Part shown: positions 25,632 through 34,396 of the stretch, piece after piece
Numbering within the stretch: the stretch's first letter is position 1
Layout of the letters: the number at the start of each line of letters is the position of its first letter
Assembly: GCF_000172155.1 (NCBI RefSeq)
Contig: NZ_ABIZ01000001.1
Span: forward strand, 6,543,105-6,607,104
DNA from: Verrucomicrobium spinosum DSM 4136 = JCM 18804
GTDB taxonomy: Bacteria; Verrucomicrobiota; Verrucomicrobiia; Verrucomicrobiales; Verrucomicrobiaceae
DNA: 64,000 nucleotides
Reading direction: 5' to 3'
The notes under the pieces: generated by a model
Database searches by the model: none
Seen by the model: the letters and a program-made list of their open reading frames with translations, nothing else
What the model was told of the DNA's origin: nothing
Position numbers and translations under genes: made by a program

Positions 25632-27773
25632 TCACCGGGGCTTGGGAAGATCCCTCAACTGCAGCCCTGCTTTCTTCTCTGCATCCCACGAGAACTTTTC
25701 AGTCAGTGCCCGGGGAAATTCCCACGGTGATTTGTCGTCCGCGTAGATGATCACACGGGTTCGCTGGGCCGCCATGGCCGCAGCCTGAGGGAGGTCCAGA
25801 TACTTCAGCACATTCAGGTAAATCGGACCATCGTGATGGGAGGTGGGAACTTCATGCAGATCCAGACGGGTGATGCCGTCTTCGAAGAGGCTGGCGTACA
25901 CCGCATTCCCCGCCTGATGGCGGCTGGCCTGGATCCACAGTGGCGTTTGCTTGAGCGCGTCCACGCTGCGCAATCCCCGAATGGCGCAGAGGATATCCCA
26001 GACCTGCTGACCTTCCAGGGTCTGCCCCAGCAGGTAGTAGCGACGCAATTGATGCGTGCGAGTCTTCACGTCAGAGGACAGCGCTCTTGGGCCCACTCCG
26101 CGAGGGCAGAAGTAGATCATGCCCCACTTCATGCGCGTGAGCATACCCCTCTCCTGATCGAATGCTTTGGCATCGGACTCCGCCGCGGCAACCTTTTCTC
26201 CCACGATGGAGGGAAACGCATCTCCAAAGGTGTTTCCAAACTCCTGCCAGCCCTGATCATCCAGCACGTGCAACACCATCAACTGCAGATCCTCTGGTTT
26301 GAATGCGGCCCCGTGGAGCAGAAACAAGTCCCCGCCCCCTTGAGGATCACGATCCGACGGAGGGGCGAGTTTCCAGGTGGTCAGGGTGACGTCCTGGTTC
26401 GTGGTGACAATAGGTTCAGAGAAATTTGCCGCAGGCTCACCCAGCCCGCTCCAGCCGGCAAAGCACTTGTTCCGCAGGGCCTCCATCCAGCCGGCACGCA
26501 TCTTGTCCCAGGACGCAGCATCCTCCGGAGCCTTCACCGCATTTGCCAGAGGCACGAACACCTCATCCACACGGGTGTTGATCTGATCGGCAGGCAACTC
26601 CCGGAAGACGCGGAGCTTTTCCATGGGAATGCCTTTCACCGCCGGTGCATCCGTGGTGTCCATCAGGCCCGCTCCCTGGAGGTGACGCTTCATCCAGTGG
26701 AACTCTCCCGTATTGAGAGGCTGCATGTCCTTATGCGGCCCCTCTGCGATATGCAGGCCGATGTTTTGTTCAGCCCCCAGGGCCTTGTACACCCGCCGGG
26801 TGGACTGGTAGATATTGAACACGCCATCAATGGGAAAGATGCCGTCCTTGTCTGTGTTTGTGACCAGCAGAGCCCGCGGGGCGACGAGCGCGGCGAGTTG
26901 GTCATAGTCCCAGCGGAAGGTGTTCACAAAATACATGCAGTCGCAGTGCCCGGAGACACAGCCATCTACCACATGATTTCGCAACGTTGTGATGCCCGCC
27001 GTGGGGACGGCGCACTTGATCCGCTCATCCAGTGCGGCCACGAACCATGAATAAGCGCCGCCGCCACTCCGCCCGGCCACGCCAAAGCGGGTCTTGTCCA
27101 CCTCGGGTCGAGTCTCCAGGTAGTCCAGAGCACGGATGCCCGCCCAGGCCTCTACTCCGGCCGGAGTGTACCCCCGGGCCATCCACCACCATTTCCCCAA
27201 TCGATAGGTGCCATGGTGCTCGCCTGGGATCTCACCCAATTGCACGGTATCGATCATGAGGCAGACGAAGCCATGCTTCGCATACCAGACGCCGTGATGC
27301 TCATACCCGGTCTTGTTGCCATAGCTTACGCCGTCCTTCACCATGCTGGAGTGGCCGCAGACGTAGAGCACGGTGGGCAAGGGCTTGTCCACCACCTTGG
27401 GCCGGTAAAGGTTCGCCGTGACATACAGCCCGGGCCGGGACTGGTAGTGTAGATTCTCGACAACGACTCCCTCGTGCTCGAACTCACCCGTCTTCGTGGC
27501 CTTCAGGTCCGTGCGATGCGCGTGCAGGTCCAGCCCCAGCATCTCCGCCAACTCTGCCCGGCTCTGGTCGCGGAAGGTTTTCCAGTTCTCTTTCCCGACC
27601 GGAGCAACGGCTGAAGCATCCTCGATCAACGAGACCTGTCGCTCGAAGTAGGCCGCCAGCCTCACCTCTCCCGCCTTTTCATCCGGCGCGCCTGACAACG
27701 ATGGGCTCAGCAGGAGGCCACATGCTGCCGCGGTCGTCAGCAAATTCCACGAGAGGAAGGAAGGTGAACGCAT
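25632..27773 (-). CDS. Secreted AXE1-like esterase / alpha-beta hydrolase
   Basis: 713 residues when started at MRSPSFLSWNLLTTAAACGL (27773), which gives a good signal peptide. An upstream ATG at 27800 adds nine residues. The alpha/beta hydrolase part has the strand-loop LPTVLYVCGHSSMVK, the conserved Arg/Trp region and the nucleophile Ser in GVAGRSGGGAYSW (about residue 236), then the acid region LLVTNTDKDGIFP and a His near IAEGPHKDMQ. This order matches acetyl xylan esterase-like enzymes that deacetylate plant or algal polysaccharides in the periplasm. The C-terminal 300 residues form a second domain of unknown role. It is divergent from the sulfatase gene (137 bp apart). Its last 115 bp are duplicated at 4406-4520. 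Confidence 0.8.
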   Translation of the reverse strand: MRSPSFLSWNLLTTAAACGLLLSPSLSGAPDEKAGEVRLAAYFERQVSLIEDASAVAPVGKENWKTFRDQSRAELAEMLGLDLHAHRTDLKATKTGEFEHEGVVVENLHYQSRPGLYVTANLYRPKVVDKPLPTVLYVCGHSSMVKDGVSYGNKTGYEHHGVWYAKHGFVCLMIDTVQLGEIPGEHHGTYRLGKWWWMARGYTPAGVEAWAGIRALDYLETRPEVDKTRFGVAGRSGGGAYSWFVAALDERIKCAVPTAGITTLRNHVVDGCVSGHCDCMYFVNTFRWDYDQLAALVAPRALLVTNTDKDGIFPIDGVFNIYQSTRRVYKALGAEQNIGLHIAEGPHKDMQPLNTGEFHWMKRHLQGAGLMDTTDAPAVKGIPMEKLRVFRELPADQINTRVDEVFVPLANAVKAPEDAASWDKMRAGWMEALRNKCFAGWSGLGEPAANFSEPIVTTNQDVTLTTWKLAPPSDRDPQGGGDLFLLHGAAFKPEDLQLMVLHVLDDQGWQEFGNTFGDAFPSIVGEKVAAAESDAKAFDQERGMLTRMKWGMIYFCPRGVGPRALSSDVKTRTHQLRRYYLLGQTLEGQQVWDILCAIRGLRSVDALKQTPLWIQASRHQAGNAVYASLFEDGITRLDLHEVPTSHHDGPIYLNVLKYLDLPQAAAMAAQRTRVIIYADDKSPWEFPRALTEKFSWDAEKKAGLQLRDLPKPR

Positions 27774-27910
27774 GTCTGACCAATCGCCTTCAGGCCGCAA
27801 GGTCTTGCGACGGCACCGACATCCGCCTCAAATGTACCGGAACGCGACATTCCATGCAGTGCATTTTGCCGAAACACAAAGGGTGACACTTCGTTCCAGT
27901 CAGTCATTCT

Positions 27911-29434
27911 ATGCATATGACGGTTCGCCATCTCCTCCTGACTGCGGCCTTTCTAGGCCTCTCCGCAGCGCTGCCCGCCGCGAAAAAACCCAACATCATC
28001 TACATCCTGGCTGACGACGTTGGCTACGGGGACTTGAGCTGCTACGGGGCCACCCGGGTCAACACCCCCAACCTGGACCGTCTGGCAGCGCAGGGCCTCC
28101 GCTTTACGGATGGCCACTCCCCCTCCGCCACCTGCACCCCCACCCGGTACGCCACGATCACCGGTCAGTATGCCTGGAGGAAAAAAGGTACCGCGATCCT
28201 TCCGGGCGATGCCGCCCTCATCTTCGAGCCAGGGAGCCTCACGCTTCCAGCTCTGATGAAGCAGGCGGGCTACACAACCGGCGTGGTGGGCAAGTGGCAC
28301 CTGGGGCTCGGCACCGCAGAGCAGAAGGTGGACTGGAACACTGAGATCAAACCCGGCCCCCTTGAAATCGGGTTTGACTACTCTTTCCTCATCCCCGCCA
28401 CGGGCGACCGCACCCCGTGCGTGTTCGTGGAGAATCATCGGGTGGTCGGTCTGGACCCCGCTGACCCCATCTCCGTGCGCTATGGTGAGAAGATCGGTGA
28501 TGAACCGACGGGCCGGGAAAACCCCGACCTGCTCAAACTCAAGCCCAGCCATGGGCACGACATGACCATTGTCAACGGCATCAGCCGCATCGGCTACATG
28601 ACCGGCGGCAAGGCAGCCCGCTGGGTGGATGAAGACATCGCCGACACTATCACGCGCAAGGCGACGGCATTTGTGGAGCAGAACAAGGAGAAGCCCTTTT
28701 TCCTCTTCTTCCCCACTCACGACATCCATGTCCCCCGCGTACCCCACCCGCGATTTGTCGGCAAGACCGAGATGGGTGCCCGCGGTGACGCCATCGTCCA
28801 GCTCGACTGGTGTGTGGGTGAGGTCCTGGCAACCCTGGAGCGACTCAAGCTCACAGAAAACACCCTGGTTATTTTCTCCAGCGACAATGGACCCGTGGTG
28901 GATGACGGCTATCAGGATGCGGCCGTGGCCAAGCTGGGCACCCACACCCCTGCCGGACCTCTGCGCGGTGGCAAGTACAGCAACTTCGAAGGCGGCACCC
29001 GTGTGCCTTTCATCGTCCGCTGGCCGGATCGCATCAAGCCGGGCACTTCAGACGCACTCGTCTGCCAGATTGACCTGATGGCCAGCTTCGCCGCACTCAC
29101 TGGCCAAAGCTTGCCCGCAGAGGCGGCCCCAGACAGCCTCAATCTGCTGCCAGCACTGCTGGGTGAATCCAAGACCGGCCGGGAGTACCTGGTGGAACAC
29201 GCAAGCCAGCTCTCCCTGCGTCAAGGTACTTGGAAATACATCCCCCCGGGCAAGGGCCCCAAACGGCAGCAGAACACCGGAGTCGAGTCTGGCAAAGATG
29301 AAAAGGGCCAGTTGTTCGATCTCTCCCGCGACCTCGGAGAGAAGGTGAATGTCCTGAGCGAACATTCTGACAAAGCTGCGGCGATGGCGGCCAAGCTGGA
29401 GGAAATACAGAAGTCTGGCCGCAGCAGGGACTGA
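27911..29434 (+). CDS. Secreted arylsulfatase (formylglycine type)
   Basis: 507 residues with an N-terminal signal peptide (HLLLTAAFLGLSAALPAA). The metal-binding start KPNIIYILADDVGYGDLSCYG is followed by the sulfatase signature C75-T-P-T-R, whose Cys becomes formylglycine, then GYTTGVVGKWHLG, FFLFFPTHDIHVPR and FSSDNGPVVDDG. All belong to the S1 family of arylsulfatase A-like enzymes. It hydrolyses sulfate esters, most likely on a polysaccharide. An anaerobic or FGE-type maturation enzyme must be encoded elsewhere. It is divergent from the esterase and is followed by a sensor kinase after a hairpin, suggesting a shared catabolic theme. Confidence 0.92.
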   Translation: MHMTVRHLLLTAAFLGLSAALPAAKKPNIIYILADDVGYGDLSCYGATRVNTPNLDRLAAQGLRFTDGHSPSATCTPTRYATITGQYAWRKKGTAILPGDAALIFEPGSLTLPALMKQAGYTTGVVGKWHLGLGTAEQKVDWNTEIKPGPLEIGFDYSFLIPATGDRTPCVFVENHRVVGLDPADPISVRYGEKIGDEPTGRENPDLLKLKPSHGHDMTIVNGISRIGYMTGGKAARWVDEDIADTITRKATAFVEQNKEKPFFLFFPTHDIHVPRVPHPRFVGKTEMGARGDAIVQLDWCVGEVLATLERLKLTENTLVIFSSDNGPVVDDGYQDAAVAKLGTHTPAGPLRGGKYSNFEGGTRVPFIVRWPDRIKPGTSDALVCQIDLMASFAALTGQSLPAEAAPDSLNLLPALLGESKTGREYLVEHASQLSLRQGTWKYIPPGKGPKRQQNTGVESGKDEKGQLFDLSRDLGEKVNVLSEHSDKAAAMAAKLEEIQKSGRSRD

Positions 29435-29460
29435 GCAGCGGAAATCTTTCTTCCGCAGGG

Positions 29461-29496
29461 TTGCAGAACGTGATTCACTGGCGGCACGTTCTGCAA
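29461..29496. promoter_or_regulatory. Perfect 12-bp inverted repeat between sulfatase and kinase genes
   Basis: TTGCAGAACGTG (29461-29472) and CACGTTCTGCAA (29485-29496) are exact inverted repeats with a 12-bp spacer. The right arm ends 1 bp before the kinase start codon. There is no T-run after it, so it is not a typical intrinsic terminator. It could be an operator for a dimeric regulator or an RNA structure over the kinase leader. A smaller dyad, GCGGAA/TTCCGC, lies just upstream (29439-29456). Confidence 0.6.
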
Positions 29497-29497
29497 C

Positions 29498-31531
29498 GTG
29501 ATGAATTCCCCCCGGCTCCTGATCACCGCCTGCACGCTAGGGTGCCTCCTCGTGCGAGAGCCGACCTGCGCTCTGGCTCAGGGCACTCCCCCCGTTGTCG
29601 CGGAGGAGGCTTCAAGCTGGGCATGGCTGTCCCATCTTGATGGCACGATGAGGCGACTCCATGAGGACATCTCGCTCCTGGAGACACGCCTGGCCACACT
29701 GGCCCATCTGCCTGAGGAGCAAACCGGGGAACGCCTGGGCTATCACAGCCGCATTCTTCAAGGTGGAAGAGTGGGAGATCTCTGGGTGCAGGTGGACTTG
29801 GGCGCGAGCCGGGAGTTTGATACCGTCGTACTCGTACCGGTCGTGCTTCCGAGGGAATTGGGTGGCATCGCGGGTTATGGATTCCCGCGCCGCTTTCGGG
29901 TTGCCGTGGCGGAGACACCTGACATGGCAGATGAGCAGGTGCTGATTGACTCCTCGACCGATCTGCCCAACCCCGGACGGGCTCCGCTTTTGATTCACGC
30001 GAAGGATGCGAGAGGGCAACACCTGCGCGTGACGGCCACGGGCCCCACCGGCAGAGTGGGATCAGATGGCCGGATCAACTGGCCCTCCCTGGCACTGGCA
30101 GAAGTCATGGTGCTGCATGGAGACCGGAATCTGGCTGCGGGTCGCCGGGTCACGGCCCCCACTTCCCGGGAAGCAGCCCCCGTCTGGTCCCTACAGAATC
30201 TCACCGACGGCGAGAGCGTACTGGCTGCCCCGGTGGGCGCAGGCTCCAAAATGCGCAAGGGCTGGCACAGCGAAGCGTACCCAGAGGCCACCACTCCTGT
30301 CTCCATCACGCTGGATCTTGGCCAGGTGATGCCGCTGGACGATGTGCGGTTGTTCCCCATGCGATGGGAGGGCTACCCACACTGGCTGGGATTTGGCTTT
30401 CCCGTGCGCTACAAGGTGGAGTGTGCCGATGATCCTTCATTCAGCACATCCCGCACCGTGGCCGACTTTACCCGGCATGATGTCCCGAACCCCGGCATGA
30501 ATGCAGTGACACTGCCGGCCGATGGTTTCCAGGCCCGCATGATCCGGATCACCGCCACCCAGCAATGGGAGCGTTTCACCGACCATGCGTTTGCCCTATC
30601 TGAAGTGCAGGTCTATTCCGCAGGTGCCAATGTAGCCCGTCAGGCAACGGTGACCACGACCAGCGTGTACCCCTCCACCCCATGGGCCAACGAAAATCTG
30701 GTCGATGGCGATGCCAGCGACAATCCGATCCTGCCCCTGCAGCAGTGGGTGCAGGAACTCCAGGAATCCTCCCGGATGGAGCACGAGTTGAAATCGCTCA
30801 AAGACCAGCAGTCCCTGCGCGAGGCCAAATGGAAGCGCGGCCTGCTGAGGGGCGGCATCGGCCTGGTGTTGCTGACCCTGGCGGTACTCAGCACCTCCCT
30901 CGTTCGCAACTCCCTGCGTCGGAGGAGGGAGTTGCGCTCCCTGCAACAACGCATCGCCCGCGACCTGCATGATGAGGTAGGCAGCAACCTCGCCGGCATT
31001 TCCCTTCTTAGCCGGGAAGCCAGCCAGACGGCGTCCCCTCCGCTGCGTCGCCAGATTCTGGAAGAGGTGTGCCGCGTGGCGGATGAGACGGCCGCCTCCA
31101 TGCGGGATCTGGTGTGGATGGTCCAACCGGGCATGCCGGGGGATCTGGTGAGCGGCCTGCGGCTCACTGCCGGACGCATGCTTTCCGGCATGAGTGTACA
31201 GTTCCACCCTCCGGAGACGGCGCTGCCACCCAGGCTGGAACTGGAGTTCAAGCGCGAGCTCTTCCTCATTTTCAAAGAAACCCTGCAAAACATCGCCCGG
31301 CACAGCGGAGCCAAAAGCGTGGTGATTTCCTTTACCCGCGAAGGCCGGCTCTTGGTGGTGCGCATCAAGGATGATGGCAAAGGGCTGCCCAAGGCGGGGG
31401 AGAACCCAACCCCTGGCAATGGCCTGGAAAACATGCGACAGCGGGCGCGTTCCCTGAGGGGTGAGGTGCGGTTGATTTCTCCTGAGGACGGTGGCTGTGA
31501 AGTCCAGATCCGGGTGCCTTGGCCCGTGTAA
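29498..31531 (+). CDS. Sensor histidine kinase with discoidin-like extracytoplasmic domains
   Basis: 677 residues (GTG at 29498, or ATG at 29501). A signal-anchor-like N-terminus is followed by two regions of F5/8 type C (discoidin-like) pattern at about 85-210 and 240-385 (VQVDLGASREFDTVVLVPV; ITLDLGQVMPLDDVRLFP; IRITATQQWERFTDHAFALS), a short coiled coil and one membrane helix near 448-468. The cytoplasmic HisKA_3 motif ARDLHDEVGSNLAG contains the phospho-acceptor His (about 492). The HATPase domain shows NIARHSGAKS, DDGKGLP and GNGLENM. It is a NarX/DegS-type kinase that probably senses a carbohydrate. It is followed by its response regulator 78 bp downstream. No Shine-Dalgarno is visible because the inverted repeat occupies the leader. 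Confidence 0.88.
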   Translation: MMNSPRLLITACTLGCLLVREPTCALAQGTPPVVAEEASSWAWLSHLDGTMRRLHEDISLLETRLATLAHLPEEQTGERLGYHSRILQGGRVGDLWVQVDLGASREFDTVVLVPVVLPRELGGIAGYGFPRRFRVAVAETPDMADEQVLIDSSTDLPNPGRAPLLIHAKDARGQHLRVTATGPTGRVGSDGRINWPSLALAEVMVLHGDRNLAAGRRVTAPTSREAAPVWSLQNLTDGESVLAAPVGAGSKMRKGWHSEAYPEATTPVSITLDLGQVMPLDDVRLFPMRWEGYPHWLGFGFPVRYKVECADDPSFSTSRTVADFTRHDVPNPGMNAVTLPADGFQARMIRITATQQWERFTDHAFALSEVQVYSAGANVARQATVTTTSVYPSTPWANENLVDGDASDNPILPLQQWVQELQESSRMEHELKSLKDQQSLREAKWKRGLLRGGIGLVLLTLAVLSTSLVRNSLRRRRELRSLQQRIARDLHDEVGSNLAGISLLSREASQTASPPLRRQILEEVCRVADETAASMRDLVWMVQPGMPGDLVSGLRLTAGRMLSGMSVQFHPPETALPPRLELEFKRELFLIFKETLQNIARHSGAKSVVISFTREGRLLVVRIKDDGKGLPKAGENPTPGNGLENMRQRARSLRGEVRLISPEDGGCEVQIRVPWPV

Positions 31532-31609
31532 GCCAGTGATGAAAGCGGTACCCTGCCCCCCGGACATTCGTGAGTTGCAATTCCCACCTTCCCGAACAAG
31601 CCTTCGCCC

Positions 31610-32248
31610 ATGCCCCTGCCCCGCGTCTGGATCGTTGAAGACAATGCCGTGTACCGCGGCGCGGTGGCCCGTGCCCTGACCGCCACCGGGGAGCTCCATT
31701 GCGAAGAACAGTTTGGCACGGGCAGGGCTCTCATGCAGGCCATCCAAGAGCGACTCCCCCCTCAGATCGTCCTGCTGGATGCCGGGCTGCCCGATGGCAG
31801 CGGCATCGATCTCCTGCCTGCGATGCGTGACCGCGCCCCCGACTGCCGGGTGCTCATGCTCACCGTGTTTGAGGATGCCGCCAAGATCACCCAGGCCATT
31901 TGCAACGGAGCCCAGGGTTATCTCCTGAAAAACTCGTCGATCGAGGAAATTATCAGTGGCATCCAGCAATCTCTGAAGGGCGGGGTGCCCATGACCCCAT
32001 GCATTGCCCACCAGGTGCTGGAGTTGTTTTCCCGCTTCGCCCCGCGGCATGCGGACTACGGCTTGAGCACACGGGAAAGAGAAACACTGGAACTGATGGT
32101 GCAGGGATTCATCCGCAAGGAGATCGCCGACCGGCTCAACCTCAGCCTGCACACGGTGGACACCTATCTGCGCGGCGTGTACCGCAAGCTGGAGGTGAAC
32201 ACCCGCACGGGGGCCGTGGCCAAGGCACTGAAGGAGGGCTTGGTTTGA
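31610..32248 (+). CDS. NarL/FixJ-type response regulator
   Basis: 212 residues. The receiver domain has the acidic pair WIVEDN, the phospho-acceptor Asp57 (IVLLDAGLPDGSG), the Thr of MLTVFED and the Lys of GAQGYLLKNSS. The C-terminal LuxR-type helix-turn-helix reads LSTRERETLELMVQGF, then KEIADRLNLSLHTVDTYLRG. It follows the HisKA_3 kinase directly, the usual cognate arrangement. Its targets are not visible; the flanking sulfatase, esterase and acyltransferase genes are candidates. Its stop overlaps the start of the acyltransferase gene. Confidence 0.95.
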   Translation: MPLPRVWIVEDNAVYRGAVARALTATGELHCEEQFGTGRALMQAIQERLPPQIVLLDAGLPDGSGIDLLPAMRDRAPDCRVLMLTVFEDAAKITQAICNGAQGYLLKNSSIEEIISGIQQSLKGGVPMTPCIAHQVLELFSRFAPRHADYGLSTRERETLELMVQGFIRKEIADRLNLSLHTVDTYLRGVYRKLEVNTRTGAVAKALKEGLV

Positions 32249-33399
32249 CCCGAGCCACCGCACCGAAGCTGGATGAGAGCACCTCGGCGGGGCTTGATCT
32301 GCTCAGGGGGCTGCTGGCCGTGCTGGTGCTGCTTTCCCACGCCTTCCGCCAGACGGTGACGCGCAGTGAGTGGGCAATGAGTGACTCTCTTCTGATGCGT
32401 GTGCTCCATGCCTCCGTGGGGCAGGGCCTGGTATGGGTCATGGGCTTCTTTGTCATCTCCGGCCTCTGCATCCAGATGAGCATCCGCCACAGTCTGGAGA
32501 CGGGGACATGGAGTTTCAGCGACTACCTACGTGCCCGGTTCAGCCGTATCTACCCGTTCTTCCTGGTGGGCATCGCCGCATGCCTTCTCGCGGAATGGCT
32601 CAACCCCAGACCCGACCAGTTCAGCTGGGGTAAGGTGGCGGGATACTTCTTCATGCTCCAGGGGGTCACCGGCTACACGGAGCACTTTGCCCCCTCATGG
32701 AGCCTCACCAACGAATGCCTCTACTACCTGGCGTGGCCTCTGATCCTGACGGCGTGTCGATTTCACTCGGCGCGGGCTTGGTGGGCTGGTATTGCCATCA
32801 CGTTTCTTGTCACTGGCGGTCTCGTCTTTTGGTGGCTTGCAGAAGGCAAGCCTCGTGGACCAGTGAATGAATCCTGGACCGTCACCGTCCGTTTTCTGGT
32901 CTGGCTTGTCGGCGTGGGGCTCTATGAACGCTGGACAGCAATGACAAGTTCGAGGAAATCCGGAAGCGCGGGCAACTGGCTGTTTCCGGCCGTCGTCCTG
33001 GCATTTCTTGCGCTCTACACCGCCTTCTGGTTGTACTCCCGCCGGGTCTTCCTTCTGCACGGCCTGGAACTGGTGGCGGGCATTGGGTTTGCGTTCCTGA
33101 TCCTTCGCCTGCGCGATGCGACCTGGCTGAGAGAACCTCGTTGGAAAAAGCTGGCCCACACCCTCGGCATCTGGAGTTATCCCCTCTACCTCCTGCATCA
33201 GCCGGTCATCGGTCTCACTGACCTCCTCTTCAAACCCGGGGCCGTACTCGCAGGCAGCCCCGTCTTGATCTCCGGCCCTGTCTTCATCGCCACGCCTCTG
33301 ATCGTGTGCTGGCTGCTTGGCGCTCCCCTGGAGCGCCGCCTTCTCTCCTGGCGGAAGTCGTGGCTGAATGCATCAACAACTCCCAAGTCACCGCTTTGA
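32245..33399 (+). CDS. Acyltransferase-3 family membrane protein
   Basis: 384 residues from a TTG at 32245, chosen because AAGGAGG lies 7 bp upstream (32231-32237) and because the start overlaps the response-regulator stop by 4 bp. The open frame extends further upstream but only as antisense to nothing conserved. Acyl_transf_3 features are LDLLRGLLAVLVLLSHAFRQ near the N-terminus, FFVISGLCIQMS, ARFSRIYPFF, APSWSLTNECLYYLAWP and a C-terminal YPLYLLHQPVIG, with about ten membrane helices. Such proteins O-acylate surface polysaccharides or lipids. Translational coupling to a two-component system is notable. Confidence 0.88.
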   Translation: MTRATAPKLDESTSAGLDLLRGLLAVLVLLSHAFRQTVTRSEWAMSDSLLMRVLHASVGQGLVWVMGFFVISGLCIQMSIRHSLETGTWSFSDYLRARFSRIYPFFLVGIAACLLAEWLNPRPDQFSWGKVAGYFFMLQGVTGYTEHFAPSWSLTNECLYYLAWPLILTACRFHSARAWWAGIAITFLVTGGLVFWWLAEGKPRGPVNESWTVTVRFLVWLVGVGLYERWTAMTSSRKSGSAGNWLFPAVVLAFLALYTAFWLYSRRVFLLHGLELVAGIGFAFLILRLRDATWLREPRWKKLAHTLGIWSYPLYLLHQPVIGLTDLLFKPGAVLAGSPVLISGPVFIATPLIVCWLLGAPLERRLLSWRKSWLNASTTPKSPL

Positions 33400-33693
33400 G
33401 GTGGTGACGCCAAGTCGTCCAAGGAACGGCGGTGTGTGCTTGCACAACCGCCGAGGGAAAGCGGAGCGGCTGATCGCCAAATATCCACCACCTCTTGTGG
33501 GCTTGCTGCGGCCTTCTTACATGGAAACAAGTTTCCTCCAGCAACCACCGGCGGTTGTTACAAGCACAAACCGCTGCTCCTTGGGCTCACTTGCACCCTA
33601 AAAAATGACACATGGTTCGACCACTCCGCCTCTCATCCCAGTTCCGTAAATTCTGTTAATTCTGTCTAAAACCACTCCTGCGACGCCTTACCC
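33400..33693. terminator. Intergenic region between convergent genes with a GC-rich hairpin
   Basis: A hairpin CGGCGGT (33427-33433) / ACCGCCG (33447-33453), extended by GTG/CAC, lies about 30 bp after the acyltransferase stop. A bidirectional terminator is possible, but there is no U-tract. The sequence TGCACAACCGCCGA (33441-33454) recurs at 48477-48490, also in a hairpin. The rest is AT-richer and has no gene. Confidence 0.4.
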
Positions 33694-34383
33694 TCACGGA
33701 AGATACGACCTCGCCGTTTCCGCGAACCGGTCGTTCAGCCAGGGGTCTGCCGTGTTGCTATAGCCGCGTTTTTCCCAGTACCCGAGCTGCTCCGCGCTCA
33801 GGAACTCGATCTTTCTCACGAACTTGGCACTCTTCCAGGCATAGAGATGCGGGATGACAATCCGTGCTGGCGCGCCGTGTTCCAGAGTGATGGGTTTTCC
33901 CTCAAAATGCGTGGCCAGCAGGGCATCGGCATGCGTCCAGTCCTCCACCAGAGTGTTCGTGGTGTACCCGTCATAGCTGGTATAGAAGACGTACTGCGCC
34001 CCTTCATGCGGGCGGAGCCGGTCGAGGAGATCTGCCAGCAACACTCCGCTCCAGGCGCAGTCATACTTGCTCCAGGTCGTGACGCAGTGGAAGTCACTGG
34101 TACGCTGCGTGAACGGTAAGGCGCTCAACTTGCCCCGCGAGAGCGTCAGGGGCACTTCCACCTCTCCGGTGATTTCCAGCTTCCATTCCTCCAGTTTGAC
34201 CTTGGGATGGATCCCCAGATCCAGCACCGGAAACCCGGCGGCCAGATGCTGGCCGGGTGGCAACCGGTCCACGGAGCGTTCCGCCAGACGGTGCGCTCCC
34301 CGCTCCTGCATCTTCCGCGCCCAGGCCTCTTTGCGTTGCGTGAAGTCAGCAGCCATGTCGGGAGGTCGGGGTGAAGGATTCAT
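33694..34383 (-). CDS. Molybdopterin-dependent oxidoreductase (sulfite oxidase/MsrP-like fold)
   Basis: 229 residues matching the oxidoreductase molybdopterin-binding domain. The molybdenum-ligand Cys is in SDFHCVTTWSKYDCAWSGV (about residue 100), followed by LLDRLRPHEGAQYV, YDGYTTNTLVEDW, and the GAPARIVIPHLYAWKSAKFV cofactor-binding segment. The C-terminal part (EFLSAEQLGYWEKRGY) is the family's usual ending. Unlike MsrP (YedY), no Tat signal is present, so it is probably cytoplasmic. No MsrQ-like haem membrane partner is nearby. The substrate is unknown; sulfoxide or sulfite chemistry is inferred from the fold. Confidence 0.82.
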   Translation of the reverse strand: MNPSPRPPDMAADFTQRKEAWARKMQERGAHRLAERSVDRLPPGQHLAAGFPVLDLGIHPKVKLEEWKLEITGEVEVPLTLSRGKLSALPFTQRTSDFHCVTTWSKYDCAWSGVLLADLLDRLRPHEGAQYVFYTSYDGYTTNTLVEDWTHADALLATHFEGKPITLEHGAPARIVIPHLYAWKSAKFVRKIEFLSAEQLGYWEKRGYSNTADPWLNDRFAETARSYLP

Positions 34384-34396
34384 GAATTAACAGAGC

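Noticed and set aside
31900..32244. Upstream extension of the acyltransferase frame over the response regulator
   Set aside because: It overlaps the regulator's coding sequence in another frame. A TTG with an AAGGAGG ribosome-binding site at 32245 gives the expected N-terminus.
30596..32263. 555-codon minus-strand frame opposite the kinase and regulator
   Set aside because: The plus-strand genes show intact kinase and receiver motifs; the minus frame has none.
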